A DNA stretch of 64,000 nucleotides from Actinomyces naeslundii (GCF_001956585.1 NZ_MSRR01000034.1:1-64000), one strand, 5' to 3'. Numbered from the stretch's first letter, positions 45,433 through 55,235 are shown. Numbers and translations are program-made. Notes: generated by a model not told the origin, from the sequence alone.

Positions 45433-46677
45433 GTGGGTCCGATCGTCACCGTTCTTCTCGTTGCCGCCGCCGCGGCTCTCGTGGGCCTGGGGGTGGTGAT
45501 CGGCGTCGTGCTGTCCCGGCGCGAGCGCAGAGCGGCCACGAGCGTCGCCGATCTCGCCGGCCTGGCCGGCACCGACACGACCGTCCCCGTCCTGGCCGCA
45601 CTGCGCTCCACAGTCGTCGTCCTGGACGATGACGATGAGGTGCTGCGTGCCTCGGCAGCGGCCTACACCTTCAACATCGTGCGTGACGACGCCGTTGTCG
45701 AGCCGACCGTGGCGGCCATGGTGAACCGGGTGCGGGCCTCGGGGCAGGCTCAGGACGCCGCCGTCACCGTGTCTCGCGGCAGAGTGCCGGGTGCGGGCCA
45801 GTTCCACCTGCAGGTGCGTGTGGCCGGCATCGGCCAGGGACGCGTCCTCATCCTCATCGAGGACCACACCGCCGCCCGCCGGGTGGAGGCCATGCGCCGC
45901 GACTTCGTCGCTAATGTCTCCCACGAGCTCAAGACCCCGGTCGGTGCGATCCAGCTGCTGGCCGAGACTGTTGAGGCCGGTGCCGACGATCCCGACTTCG
46001 TGCGCGACTACTCCGGGCGCATGCGCAAGGAGGCCCGCCGCCTGGGCGTCCTGGTCCAGGAGATCATCGAGCTCACCCGCCTTCAGGAGGGAGACGCCCT
46101 GGCCGAGCCCGAGGTCGTCGACATCGACGACGTCGTGGCCGAGGCCGTGGACCGAGTCCGTGTGGAGGCTGACGGCCGTCAGATCACCCTTGTGGCCGGG
46201 GGGACCAGGGGGTTGCAGGTGCGCGGCGACGCCGCGCTCATCACCACCGCCGTGCGCAACCTGCTGGACAACGCCATCCGCTACTCCGAGCCCCGCACCC
46301 GGGTCTCGGTGGGCGTCTCGCTGGATGCGGAGGACCCCGACATCGTGCGCATCGCCGTGGTCGACCAGGGAATCGGCATCTCCAAGGAGGAGCAGGAGCG
46401 CGTCTTTGAACGCTTCTACCGCGTGGACAAGGCCCGTTCGCGGGCCACCGGCGGTACCGGCCTGGGCCTGAGCATCGTCAAGCACGTGGCCGCCGACCAC
46501 GGAGGGACCGTTGAGCTGTGGTCGGCAGTGGGGCGAGGCTCCACCTTCACCCTTGTACTGCCGCGTCTGCCGGAGGGGGAGCCGGTTGAGGACGAGCCGG
46601 CCGGAGGCGGTGACGGCAGTGCCGGCGGTGCCGCAGCCGATGAGCCTGCGGACGAGTCGATAAGGAGCGTATCGTGA
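45433..46677 (+). CDS. senX3: Phosphate-sensing histidine kinase SenX3
   Basis: 414 residues. One or two N-terminal helices (VTVLLVAAAAALVGLGVVIG), a PAS-like region (TTVPVLAALRSTVVVLDDDD), HisKA with His164 in ANVSHELKTPVGAIQLL, N box NLLDNAIRYS, G boxes DQGIGISKEE and GGTGLGLSIVKHVAADHGG. TACCCT ends 6 nt before GTG. It overlaps regX3 by GTGA. Works with PhoU and RegX3 in phosphate starvation control. Confidence 0.95.
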   Translation: MGPIVTVLLVAAAAALVGLGVVIGVVLSRRERRAATSVADLAGLAGTDTTVPVLAALRSTVVVLDDDDEVLRASAAAYTFNIVRDDAVVEPTVAAMVNRVRASGQAQDAAVTVSRGRVPGAGQFHLQVRVAGIGQGRVLILIEDHTAARRVEAMRRDFVANVSHELKTPVGAIQLLAETVEAGADDPDFVRDYSGRMRKEARRLGVLVQEIIELTRLQEGDALAEPEVVDIDDVVAEAVDRVRVEADGRQITLVAGGTRGLQVRGDAALITTAVRNLLDNAIRYSEPRTRVSVGVSLDAEDPDIVRIAVVDQGIGISKEEQERVFERFYRVDKARSRATGGTGLGLSIVKHVAADHGGTVELWSAVGRGSTFTLVLPRLPEGEPVEDEPAGGGDGSAGGAAADEPADESIRSVS

Positions 46678-47507
46678 GCCCGGCAGCGTCCCCCATGGAG
46701 TCCTCCGCGGAGCCGGCTGCGATGTCGGCCGGAGAACCGGACGCAGTGTCCTCCGGCCTGCCGGCCATGCCGACGCCGGCATCGTCGGTCGGCCCGACTC
46801 GGATCCTCCTGGTTGAGGACGAGGAGAACTTCCGCGATCCGCTCGCCTTCGGTCTGCGGCGCGACGGCTTCGAGGTGGTCGAGGCCGAGGACGGTCAGCG
46901 TGCCGTCGACATCTTCGAGTCCTCCCGGCGTCCCGGAGGAGTCGGCCCCATCGACCTGGTCCTGCTGGACCTCATGCTGCCGCGCCTGGATGGGACCGAG
47001 GTGTGCACCCGCATCCGACGGACATCCTCCGTCCCGGTCATCATGCTCAGTGCCAAGGACACCGAGCTGGACAAGATCGTCGGCCTGGAGATCGGTGCGG
47101 ATGACTACGTCACCAAGCCCTACTCCTACCGGGAGCTCCTGGCCCGTCTCAAGGCCGTCCTGCGCCGCAGCCGGGCGGTGTCCCTCGAGCCCGAGCAGGT
47201 TCTGGTCGCCGGCCGGGTGCGGATGGACGTGGAGCGGCACGAGGTCAGGGTCGATGGCGAGCCTGTCTCCATGCCGCTGCGGGAGTTCGAGCTCCTGGAG
47301 CTCTTCCTCAGACATCCCGGCCGGGTTCTCACTCGCCGCCAGATCATCGAGCGTCTCTGGGGACCCGATTACGAGGGAGATACGAAAACCCTGGACGTTC
47401 ATGTCAAACGGCTCCGGGGAAGGGTTGAGATGGATGCCTCCAAACCGGTTCTCATCACCACCGTCAGAGGTCTTGGCTATCGCCTTGACAGTGGCTCGGA
47501 GCGCTGA
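46674..47507 (+). CDS. regX3: Response regulator RegX3
   Basis: 277 residues, longer than usual because of a 40-residue Ala/Ser/Pro-rich N-terminal extension before RILLVEDEENFRD. Phospho-acceptor Asp99 in VLLDLMLPRLDG, Lys in YVTKPYSYREL, winged helix with LRHPGRVLTRRQIIERLWG and TLDVHVKRLRG. AAGGAG sits 7 nt before GTG. A start at the internal ATG 46689 or 46767 would remove part of the extension; the ribosome site favours 46674. Confidence 0.95.
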   Translation: MSPAASPMESSAEPAAMSAGEPDAVSSGLPAMPTPASSVGPTRILLVEDEENFRDPLAFGLRRDGFEVVEAEDGQRAVDIFESSRRPGGVGPIDLVLLDLMLPRLDGTEVCTRIRRTSSVPVIMLSAKDTELDKIVGLEIGADDYVTKPYSYRELLARLKAVLRRSRAVSLEPEQVLVAGRVRMDVERHEVRVDGEPVSMPLREFELLELFLRHPGRVLTRRQIIERLWGPDYEGDTKTLDVHVKRLRGRVEMDASKPVLITTVRGLGYRLDSGSER

Positions 47508-47635
47508 TCCCCTTTCCGGAGCCAACGCATTCCCGAACCGTCTTCGCTGTGACCGCTGTGAGATACGTCCCCGATCTTTTCGCGGAATGACCTGATAAAC
47601 TAGAGGCCCGCAAACCAGTCTGGAGAGTCATCCTT

Positions 47636-48118
47636 ATGACCTATGAAGTCGGTGAGACTGTCGTCTACCCGCACCACGGGGCCGCCCGGATCATTGATAT
47701 CCGGCAGCGCAAGGTACGCGGTGAGGAGAAGACGTACCTGCAGCTCGAGGTCGCCCAGGGTGACCTGACTATTCTGGTCCCCGCTGAAAGTGTCGAGCTC
47801 ATCGGCGTGCGTGACGTCGTCGACGAGACCGGGTTGGAAAAGGTCTTCGAGGTGCTGCGGGCACCGCTGACCGAGGAGCCCACGAACTGGTCACGTCGTT
47901 TCAAGGCCAACCAGGAGAAGATCGCCTCCGGAGATGTCATCAAGGTCGCTGAGGTTGTGCGGGACCTCTCCCGCCGCGACACGGACCGGGGTCTGTCCGC
48001 TGGTGAGAAGCGCATGCTGGCCAAGGCCCGTCAGATCCTCGTCTCCGAGCTGGCCCTGGCCCAGAAGACCCCGGAGGAGGAGGCCGAGTCCCGCCTGGAC
48101 GAGGTCCTCGCCTCCTGA
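47636..48118 (+). CDS. carD: CarD transcription factor
   Basis: 160 residues. N-terminal RNA-polymerase interaction domain ([32 protein letters not shown]) and a helical C-terminal DNA-contact domain ([33 protein letters not shown]). CarD stabilises open promoter complexes, notably at rRNA promoters. GGAGAG precedes ATG. ispD is the next gene, as in mycobacteria. Confidence 0.96.
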   Translation: MTYEVGETVVYPHHGAARIIDIRQRKVRGEEKTYLQLEVAQGDLTILVPAESVELIGVRDVVDETGLEKVFEVLRAPLTEEPTNWSRRFKANQEKIASGDVIKVAEVVRDLSRRDTDRGLSAGEKRMLAKARQILVSELALAQKTPEEEAESRLDEVLAS

Positions 48119-48169
48119 GCCGTTCAGAGCCCGTGCTCAGGCGGTGACGCACACGGTAGCGTCCTGCCC

Positions 48170-49006
48170 GTGAGCACCAGCCCTTCATCTCAATCATCCG
48201 CCCTACCCGGGGCCGCTCCGGGTAGGGCGGTCGCCGTTCTCACTGCGGCGGGCTCCGGCTCTCGTCTGGGAGCCAATGTTCCCAAGGCGCTCGTCCCGGT
48301 GGGAGGCACTAGCCTCCTGCGGCGGGCAACGGCCGGGCTCATCGACGCTGGGGTCGTCAGCCACCTCGTCGTCACCGCTCCTGCCGACGACGTCGAGCGC
48401 TTCCGCGCAGAGCTCGCCGGACTCCTCGACGGCTCCTCGGGCAGGGCACTGAACGGGACTGGGGAAACGGTGCCCACCCGGACATCAGGGGTGGGAACCA
48501 CGGTCGAGGTCGTCTCCGGCTCGCCGCACTCCCGGCAGGCCTCCGTGGCCCTGGGGCTGACGGCGGCCCTGACCGCGGTGCCGCAGGCCGACGTCGTCAT
48601 CGTCCACGACGCGGCCCGGGCTCTGACGCCGCCGGAGGTGACGCGACGGGTGGTCTCGGCCGTGCGCGCCGGACACGAGGCCGTGGTCCCGGCGCTGCCC
48701 GTCACCGACACCGTCAAGGAGGTCGAGGCCGGTGAGGCGGGGGAGCCCGAGCCCGTCGTCGGCACCCCTCAACGCGCCCGGCTTCGGGCGGTTCAGACCC
48801 CGCAGGGCTTCAGAACCGACACCCTCGTCGCAGCCCATCGTGCCGGTGCCAAGCGGGCCGGAGACGAGGCGCTCGCAGCCTCCGACGACGCTGGTCTGGT
48901 CGAGGCCTGCGGCGGCAGCGTCGTCGTTGTCGCCGGCGATGAGCGCGCCATGAAGGTGACCACGCCGATGGACCTGGCCCTGGCCGAGCTGCTCGTGAAG
49001 CAGTAG
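48170..49006 (+). CDS. ispD: 2-C-methyl-D-erythritol 4-phosphate cytidylyltransferase
   Basis: 278 residues catalysing CTP + MEP to CDP-ME in isoprenoid synthesis. Nucleotide loop LTAAGSGSRLGANVPKAL, the IVHDAARALTPPE substrate motif, PVTDTVKEV and LRAVQTPQGFRTDTL are present. Longer than typical (about 230) through a low-complexity insertion near 75-110. TAGCGT (48157-48162) ends 7 nt before GTG. ispF, the usual partner, is not next to it. Confidence 0.93.
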   Translation: MSTSPSSQSSALPGAAPGRAVAVLTAAGSGSRLGANVPKALVPVGGTSLLRRATAGLIDAGVVSHLVVTAPADDVERFRAELAGLLDGSSGRALNGTGETVPTRTSGVGTTVEVVSGSPHSRQASVALGLTAALTAVPQADVVIVHDAARALTPPEVTRRVVSAVRAGHEAVVPALPVTDTVKEVEAGEAGEPEPVVGTPQRARLRAVQTPQGFRTDTLVAAHRAGAKRAGDEALAASDDAGLVEACGGSVVVVAGDERAMKVTTPMDLALAELLVKQ

Positions 49007-49112
49007 CCGGGCCAGGGGAGGCGTCCCGCCGAGGAGGATGGGGAGGGCTGACGATCAGTTCTGTTTCCCTTTCGGTACCGTCACCGGCCCGGATGGATCT
49101 ATCGTCTCTCCC

Positions 49113-50567
49113 ATGAGCACGACAGTGACTGCTCCGACGACGCAGGCCGGCTCCCGCACCCGGCTCCTGTCCTGGCCCGTGATCGCCTGGGGTCTGTGGG
49201 ACTGGGGCTCGGCAGCCTTCAACGCGGTCATCACCACCTTCGTCTTCACCGTCTACCTGGTCAGTGACTCCTTCGGACCCAAGGCGGACAACGAGTCGGC
49301 GCTGTCGATCGGGTTGGCGGTCGCAGGTCTGTTCATCGCCCTGCTCGCGCCGGTGACGGGGCAGCGCTCGGACAGAGGCGGGCGAACCGTCTTCTGGCTC
49401 GGGGGCTACACCGCCGTGGTGGTTGTGGTCTCGGCGTTCCTGTTCCTCGTGCGACCGGAGCCGGGCTATCTGTGGCTTGGCATCGTCCTGCTGGGGGTCG
49501 GCAACATCTTCTTCGAGCTCGCCTCGGTCAACTACAACGCCATCCTCAACCACCTGGCCTCCAAGGACCGGATCGGCGCGGTCAGCGGGCTGGGCTGGGG
49601 AATGGGCTACCTCGGCGGCATCGTCCTGCTGCTCATCCTCTACGTCGCCCTGGTGGGTCCCAGCCCTCTGATCTCCTTCCCCGCCGGAACCGGCATGGGT
49701 GTGCGTGTCGCCATGCTGGTGTCGGCGGTCTGGTTCGGCCTGTCCGCGCTTCCAGTGCTCATCAACCGCTCCCGCCGACTGGGGCGCACGGGTGCGGAGG
49801 TGAGCGACGACGAGGTCAGTGAGGGGATGGTATCCGCCGAGCCGGGCCGGGACCGAGCCGGGATGGAGGCTGAGCCCGAGGAGGCCGTCTCCCACCAGGG
49901 GGAGCACAAGGAGTCGTTGCTGACCTCCTACAAGCTGCTGTGGCGCACCCTGCTTCAGCTTCATCACTTCCAGCCGCGCCTGCTGTGGTTCCTGCTGGCC
50001 GCCGCCGTCTTCAGGGACGGTCTGGCCGGGGTCTTCACCTACGGCGGCATCATCGCCCAGAACACCTTCGGCTTCTCATCGGGCGATGTCATCATCTTCG
50101 CCATCGTTGCCAACATCGTGGCCGGTATCGCCACGATTGGCGCGGGGCGGCTCGACGACCGGTTCGGTCCCCGCAACGTCATCATGGCCAGCCTCATCAT
50201 CCTGGTGGTGGCCGGGCTGCTGGTGTTCTTCCTGCACACCGCCGGGACCGTGGCCTTCTGGATTCTCGGCCTGCTCCTGTCGGCCTGCGTGGGGCCGGCC
50301 CAGTCCGCCGCTCGTTCCTTTCTGGCCCGCCTCATCCCGGAGGGGCAGGAGGGAGAGATCTTCGGCCTCTACGCGACCACCGGGCGGGCGGTCTCCTTCA
50401 TGGCGCCGATGATGTACGGCGTCTTCATCTACCTGGGGACGCGTGTCGTCGGCCCGGGGGCGAACTACTGGGGGATCCTCGGGATCGTCACCGTGCTGGC
50501 GACCGGGCTGCTCCTCATGCTGCGCGTGGGCGATCCCGTGTCCGACGAGGAGGCCTCGGCCGGGTAG
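49113..50567 (+). CDS. MFS transporter, UMF1/Atg22-like
   Basis: 484 residues with about 12 helices. WGLWDWGSAAFNAVITTFVF at the start of helix 1 and YNAILNHLASKDRIGAVSGLGWGMGYLGGI are characteristic of the UMF1 group related to fungal Atg22 effluxers. A hydrophilic loop of about 60 residues (250-310, Glu-rich) separates the halves. TATCGT ends 7 nt before ATG. Substrate unknown; amino-acid export is a guess by family. Confidence 0.85.
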   Translation: MSTTVTAPTTQAGSRTRLLSWPVIAWGLWDWGSAAFNAVITTFVFTVYLVSDSFGPKADNESALSIGLAVAGLFIALLAPVTGQRSDRGGRTVFWLGGYTAVVVVVSAFLFLVRPEPGYLWLGIVLLGVGNIFFELASVNYNAILNHLASKDRIGAVSGLGWGMGYLGGIVLLLILYVALVGPSPLISFPAGTGMGVRVAMLVSAVWFGLSALPVLINRSRRLGRTGAEVSDDEVSEGMVSAEPGRDRAGMEAEPEEAVSHQGEHKESLLTSYKLLWRTLLQLHHFQPRLLWFLLAAAVFRDGLAGVFTYGGIIAQNTFGFSSGDVIIFAIVANIVAGIATIGAGRLDDRFGPRNVIMASLIILVVAGLLVFFLHTAGTVAFWILGLLLSACVGPAQSAARSFLARLIPEGQEGEIFGLYATTGRAVSFMAPMMYGVFIYLGTRVVGPGANYWGILGIVTVLATGLLLMLRVGDPVSDEEASAG

Positions 50568-50624
50568 GCGGCCCATGCCGGTATACCGGCCGGAGCGGCT
50601 AGGGGCAGGAACGGGCGGCGTCGA

Positions 50625-51041
50625 TCAGGAGGACGTCTTGCGGGCCTCCCGCTCGGCACGCATGCGCTCGAGATCCTCAGGTGCGAGCGGTCCCTGGGTG
50701 GTGCCCGACGTGCCGTCCTGATGGTTCCAGCTCACGACGAGGCCGTCCTTGGCACCGAAACGGGCCAGGTGGATGCCGACGACGTGCTCGAGCCTCTCGA
50801 GGTGCTCGTCGTCGGCCTCCAGGACGAGCTGGAGGACGCCGTCGTGGCATGAGATCCCGACGACCCCGGTGACCGCTCCCTCGCGGTCGAAGGTCAGGGA
50901 GCCGGTGGCGTCGTCGTCCCACACGGCGGTGATCTTGCGGCCCATGTGGCTGGCCAGCTGCCTGCCGTACCGGGCGGGACGGTCGGTGGTCACGCGGGCG
51001 ATGGAGCGCCGTGAGAAGGCGGACTGTGCTGAGGTGCTCAT
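50625..51041 (-). CDS. DUF2218-family protein
   Basis: 138 residues. ARVTTDRPARYGRQLASHM, VTGVVGISCHDGVLQLVLEA and LERLEHVVGIHLARFGAKDGL match the small alpha/beta DUF2218 family, often found near iron-siderophore genes. The C-terminal 30 residues are charged. AGGAT before ATG. Stands alone, converging with the MFS gene. Confidence 0.75.
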   Translation of the reverse strand: MSTSAQSAFSRRSIARVTTDRPARYGRQLASHMGRKITAVWDDDATGSLTFDREGAVTGVVGISCHDGVLQLVLEADDEHLERLEHVVGIHLARFGAKDGLVVSWNHQDGTSGTTQGPLAPEDLERMRAEREARKTSS

Positions 51042-51514
51042 GCTCTTATCCTCTCGTGCTTCTTCGTCCATGACACCAGTACGCCCCGATGACCCCGATG
51101 ACATCGCGATGCACTGGGGAGAAAGCGCCGGGAAAAGGACTCGGCCCGCAACTCGGATTTCCGAGCTGCGGGCCCAAGCCTCGCGAGGCTCCACCTGCGA
51201 CCCGGGGTCCCATGCACCCGAGGAGGCGGATCCTCCTTCGCCAGAACGATCGCCCCGAGCTCCCTATGACCCGGTGCCATCTCAGGAGTGCGATCTGTCG
51301 CTGGGCTCCCCAACCCTCGAGACCGTCCCTGTCCGGCGGTGTTCACTATGTAACGCCACCACCCTGTGAAGACGAGGGGCAGAACCCTGGGAAAAATCTG
51401 GGAAATTCTCGGTCGGGTCGATTCGGTGACTCAAGCATTTTCCCGGACGGGACGGACGCTCATTATCGCTCAGAAATCATGAGACGCCACGGTGGTCAGA
51501 TCGATGTGATGACG
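51042..51514. other. 473-nt gap holding the rha operon terminator
   Basis: No gene is supported. It contains the hairpin at 51143-51174; the AT-rich part at about 51380-51480 has no clear promoter. Confidence 0.5.
51143..51174 (-). terminator. Probable rha operon terminator
   Basis: 14-nt arms with one mismatch (51143-51156 and 51161-51174) around a 4-nt loop; on the minus strand it is followed by CCTTTTCCC. Lies 340 nt after the rhaD stop. Confidence 0.55.
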
Positions 51515-52354
51515 TCAGAGAAGGTCGGTCGGAACATTGAATGCTCTGGCAACCGCGCGCAGTTCATCGGTAGTAACCCCCTCACCGAGACCTCCCGTCA
51601 TGAGGTTGCGGACCTCGTACATGGCGCCGGCCTCGGCATACTCCACCTTGTCCACGGCGGCCAAGGGGTCGGTATCGGAGCGCACCATGATCCCGTGCTT
51701 GGACCACATGACCATGACGTGGTCGCGCAAGGCCTTCACAGTGCCTTCCATCAGCATCTGAGAGCCGGGGACCATGAAGTCGAGCACCTCAATGCCAGCC
51801 GGCAGCTGAACGATCGTCTCCGGCTCCCACCGCAGGATGCGGTGGTTGAGCTCCTTGGTGCTACGGATATCTCTCATGTGGGACAGCTGGACCAGGTAAG
51901 GGGGCTGGGCGTGGATGACGGATTGAAAGCCCACGGCACGTCGCTCAACCTGATCGTTATGGACGGCCAGATGGGAGTTGAACTCGCTCGTCGGCCTCTG
52001 GTACTCCCGCTTCGGGTGGGTGTACCAGGTACCGGTGGCTCCGCCATCGTCGATTACGAAAGCGGACACATTCGCCTCGGGCGCGCCGGCAATGTCGCGT
52101 AGGCGGCATCCTGAGCCGGTGACGAAGACTGTTCGGCCGGCTAGCGCCGGAGCCGGCAGTGGCAGCTTCGTACCAGGATGTGCCTGCGGAAGGTGCTCGG
52201 CCAGACCCAGCTCGTCGGCGTCGGCGGTGACCGACACCGAGATATTGCCGGCGCCTGCCTCAACGGCGTTCATATGGTCCAGCCGGAGTCCGGCGGCTCC
52301 TATTCGCGCAAGGATCTTATCCAGAGTCAGGTGAGTGGTCTTCTGAGTAGTCAT
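51515..52354 (-). CDS. rhaD: Rhamnulose-1-phosphate aldolase
   Basis: 279-residue class II aldolase cleaving rhamnulose-1-phosphate to DHAP and lactaldehyde. AGAGNISVSV, VTGSGCRLRDIAG, LNHRILRWEPETIVQLPAGI, MVPGSQMLMEGTV and SKHGIMVRSDTD are all typical of RhaD. The metal site reads VIHAQPPYL where the E. coli enzyme has an H-x-H pair, so the second ligand position is Gln here. GGAG about 11 nt before ATG. Last gene of the operon. Confidence 0.92.
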   Translation of the reverse strand: MTTQKTTHLTLDKILARIGAAGLRLDHMNAVEAGAGNISVSVTADADELGLAEHLPQAHPGTKLPLPAPALAGRTVFVTGSGCRLRDIAGAPEANVSAFVIDDGGATGTWYTHPKREYQRPTSEFNSHLAVHNDQVERRAVGFQSVIHAQPPYLVQLSHMRDIRSTKELNHRILRWEPETIVQLPAGIEVLDFMVPGSQMLMEGTVKALRDHVMVMWSKHGIMVRSDTDPLAAVDKVEYAEAGAMYEVRNLMTGGLGEGVTTDELRAVARAFNVPTDLL

Positions 52355-52413
52355 GGTTCTGTTGTCTCCAGTCGTGTGTTTTCTCGTGCGGAGGAACGCT
52401 GGTCGGGCGCGGA

Positions 52414-53940
52414 TCAGCCGAAGAGACGACGTTCTACGTCATCCCAGTTGGAGGAGGTGTCGAGGTCGGGCGTGTACCGCGTCAGTCGACTTGAGCTACG
52501 GATCAGGCGCCGTAGGTCGCTCAGATCTCCGTCGATCACACCGGCTCCTCGAGCGGCGATGACGACGTTTCCCAGAGCCGTGCCCTCTGCAGGGCCGGCT
52601 AGCACGGGGAGCCCGGTTGCGTCGGCGGCAAGCTGACACAGAAGCCGGTTGCGGATACCACCGCCGACGATGTGCAGCACCTTCACCTCTCGCCCCGAGA
52701 GCTCCACCGCCTGGCGCACCGCGCGGCGGTAGGCCAGTGCGAGGGAGTCGTTGATGCAGCGGATGTACTCCCCGATATCTCGAGGACACGGCTGTCCGGT
52801 GGCGTGCGCGGCTTCATCAATACGCGCCGCCATGTCGCCGGGACTGTAGAAGGAGGCATCATTGATGTCGACGACGGTTCGTAACGGCTCGGCGGCTGCC
52901 GCGGCGGCGTCGGCCTCAGGCAGGGCGATCTCCATGCCCTGGTCGTGCCAGGTGCGAACGGCCTCGTTGAGAACCCAGAGCCCCATAATGTTCTTGAGAT
53001 AGCGAACGGTGTGGTCCACACCGAGCTCATTGGTGAAGTTGGCGGCCCGAGAGGCCTCAGTGAGCACCGGCTCGTCAAGCTCCAGGCCGACCAACGACCA
53101 GGTTCCACAGGAGACGTAGGCGAAGTCGGAGTCCGTGGCCGGCACGGAGACGACTGCTGAGGCCGTGTCGTGGCTGCCGACAGCGATGACGGGAGTGGGC
53201 CTCCCATCAGGACCGAAGATGTCCGCCGCCTCGGGCCGAACTGTTCCGATGACGGTTCCCGGCTCGATGATGTCAGGAAGGAGACCATCCAGGTCAAGAC
53301 CGATCTCCGTGCGCAGGCGCTCCAGCAGGGGAAGGGACCAGGTCCTGCGGCATGCATCAACCAGTCCGGTGGTCGATGCATTGGTCACCTCGGCGATCCG
53401 CTTGCCGGTGAGGAAGCAGGCGAGAAGATCCGGTAGGAGCAGCAAGGTGTGGGCGTCGGTGCCGTCAGACTCTCGAGGTAAGCCGTCGTCTCGATCCTGG
53501 GCTATGAGCTGGAACAATGTGTTGAAGTCCTGCACCTGCAACCCGTTGATGGCGTAGACCTCCTGCGCGGGGATCCTGGCGAAGACCTGTTCGGGAACCC
53601 CCCGGGTACGTGCCGAGCGGTAGGCGTGGACCTGGGTGGACAAAGCACCGGAGGCATTGACCAGCCCGTAGTCCACCGCCCAGGTGTCGATGCCGATCGC
53701 GGAAAGAGGGCCAACACTGCGAACAGCGGTGAGCAGCCCCTGGCGCACCTCGTTCCACAGGTGGAGCACGTCCCAGAACAGACGCTCGCCGTCACTGGTA
53801 GGTACAGGGACGACGCTGTTTGAGAAACGGCGGATCTCGGTGAGGGAGAGGCGTCCGTCGGCGATGGTGCCGACCATGACGCGTCCGGAGGAGGCGCCGA
53901 GGTCCACCGCACCGATGTGGACGGGAGTGGCGTCGGACAT
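52414..53940 (-). CDS. rhaB: Rhamnulokinase
   Basis: 508-residue FGGY-family kinase phosphorylating L-rhamnulose. GAVDLGASSGRVMVG, IGIDTWAVDYGLV, SHDTASAVVSVPA, YVSCGTWSLVGLEL and IVGGGIRNRLLCQLAAD are characteristic. AAAGG site before ATG. It precedes rhaD by 59 nt. A hairpin (54002-54032) lies between rhaI and this gene. Confidence 0.95.
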   Translation of the reverse strand: MSDATPVHIGAVDLGASSGRVMVGTIADGRLSLTEIRRFSNSVVPVPTSDGERLFWDVLHLWNEVRQGLLTAVRSVGPLSAIGIDTWAVDYGLVNASGALSTQVHAYRSARTRGVPEQVFARIPAQEVYAINGLQVQDFNTLFQLIAQDRDDGLPRESDGTDAHTLLLLPDLLACFLTGKRIAEVTNASTTGLVDACRRTWSLPLLERLRTEIGLDLDGLLPDIIEPGTVIGTVRPEAADIFGPDGRPTPVIAVGSHDTASAVVSVPATDSDFAYVSCGTWSLVGLELDEPVLTEASRAANFTNELGVDHTVRYLKNIMGLWVLNEAVRTWHDQGMEIALPEADAAAAAAEPLRTVVDINDASFYSPGDMAARIDEAAHATGQPCPRDIGEYIRCINDSLALAYRRAVRQAVELSGREVKVLHIVGGGIRNRLLCQLAADATGLPVLAGPAEGTALGNVVIAARGAGVIDGDLSDLRRLIRSSSRLTRYTPDLDTSSNWDDVERRLFG

Positions 53941-54001
53941 GAGAGAACCTTTCGGATGTTGGTGTCAGGAGTGGATCCGGGAGGGGTCTGGAACCGGTCG
54001 G

Positions 54002-54032
54002 GCGGGGCAGGGGCTCCGCCTGCCTGCCCCGC
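54002..54032 (-). other. Intra-operon hairpin rhaI-rhaB
   Basis: 10-bp perfect arms (54002-54011 and 54023-54032), with no T run after it, so probably an mRNA processing or partial-termination element rather than a full terminator. Confidence 0.4.
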
Positions 54033-54050
54033 TCCGGATCCGTCAGGGAC

Positions 54051-55235
54051 TCAGGCCCCCCAACCTGCGGCGTTGCCTCCGACGCGCTCCGAGCGGACGC
54101 GTTCGAGGTACCCGGAATCGAGGAAGGCCCGCATCGGATCGGGGGCCAGTCCCTGGGACTCTCGCAGCTCGGCGAGCATCGGTCGCACGTCGGTGTTGAA
54201 GGCGTCGATAAAGATGTCGTTGGCCGCCAGGACGTCGCCGGCCAGCTGAGCCGCCTTCAGGGCCTCCCGGTCCACCAGCAGCGCCTTGGCAGTGGCCTCC
54301 TGGACATTGGTCGCCGAACGGATCTCTCCGGGAATCTTCTCCTCCAGGTTGTGGCACTGATCGAGCATGAAGTTGACACCGGAGTCAGGTGCCAGCGCAC
54401 CGGCGGCGACGATCTCGTTCATGATGCGGAAGAGCTGATAGGGATCGGCCGCCCCAACAATGAGGTCGTCGTCGGCGTAGAAGCGTGAGTTGAAGTCGAA
54501 GGCTCCCAGACGTCCCAGGCGGACCAGCTGGGCGACGATGAACTCGATATTCGTTCCTGGTGCGTGGTGCCCGGTGTCCAGCACCACCTTGGCTCGCTCG
54601 CCGAGGGAAAGGCAGTGGACGAGGCTGGTCCCCCAGTCCGGTACGTCAGTGTGGTAGAAGGCGGGCTCGAAGAACTTGTACTCCAGGACAAGAAGCTGGT
54701 CGTCGTCGAGCGCCGCGTAGATCTGGGACAAGGAGTCGGCAAGTCGGTCCTGGCGCTCGCGGATGGAGTCCTGGCCGGGGTAGTTCGTTCCGTCCGGTAA
54801 CCAGATCTTCAGTGCCGGGGCGCTGGTGGCCCGCATGATGTCAATGCACTCCAGGTGATGGGCGATCGCCTTGGCACGAACCCGCTCATCAGGATTGGTC
54901 AGGCTGCCGAGCTTGTAGTCATCGTCCTGGAACACGTTGGAGTTGATCGTCCCGATCCGAATGCCGCGGTCCTCGGCGTGCCGGCGAAGGGCGTCGTAGT
55001 CGTCGGTCTTGTCCCACGGGATGTGAAGGGAGACTCGAGGGGTGATGCCGGTGAAGGCGTTGACCTGAGCGACGTCGTCGATCTTCTCGTACGGGTCACG
55101 GGGGACGCCTGCGGTGGTGAAGACGCGGAAACGAGTGCCAGAGTTGCCGAAGGCCCAGCTGGGCAGCTCGATCGTCTGGGTCTTCAGCAGGTTGAGTGTC
55201 TCCGGGGATAGGTCGGACAGGGTTGGGCTGGTCAT
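54051..55235 (-). CDS. rhaI: L-rhamnose isomerase, RhaI type
   Basis: 394-residue TIM-barrel isomerase of the Pseudomonas/Rhizobium RhaI group, unrelated in detail to E. coli RhaA. Metal and catalytic segments: LEYKFFEPAFYHTDVPDWG, VVLDTGHHAPGTNIE, FDFNSRFYADDDL and FMLDQCHNLEEK. Converts L-rhamnose to L-rhamnulose. 148 nt after the transporter gene, with a hairpin in that gap, and 110 nt before rhaB. Confidence 0.93.
   Translation of the reverse strand: MTSPTLSDLSPETLNLLKTQTIELPSWAFGNSGTRFRVFTTAGVPRDPYEKIDDVAQVNAFTGITPRVSLHIPWDKTDDYDALRRHAEDRGIRIGTINSNVFQDDDYKLGSLTNPDERVRAKAIAHHLECIDIMRATSAPALKIWLPDGTNYPGQDSIRERQDRLADSLSQIYAALDDDQLLVLEYKFFEPAFYHTDVPDWGTSLVHCLSLGERAKVVLDTGHHAPGTNIEFIVAQLVRLGRLGAFDFNSRFYADDDLIVGAADPYQLFRIMNEIVAAGALAPDSGVNFMLDQCHNLEEKIPGEIRSATNVQEATAKALLVDREALKAAQLAGDVLAANDIFIDAFNTDVRPMLAELRESQGLAPDPMRAFLDSGYLERVRSERVGGNAAGWGA

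Noticed and set aside
50577-50590. GCCGGTATACCGGC palindrome as an operator
   Set aside because: It lies between convergent genes with no promoter nearby; more likely a minor hairpin.
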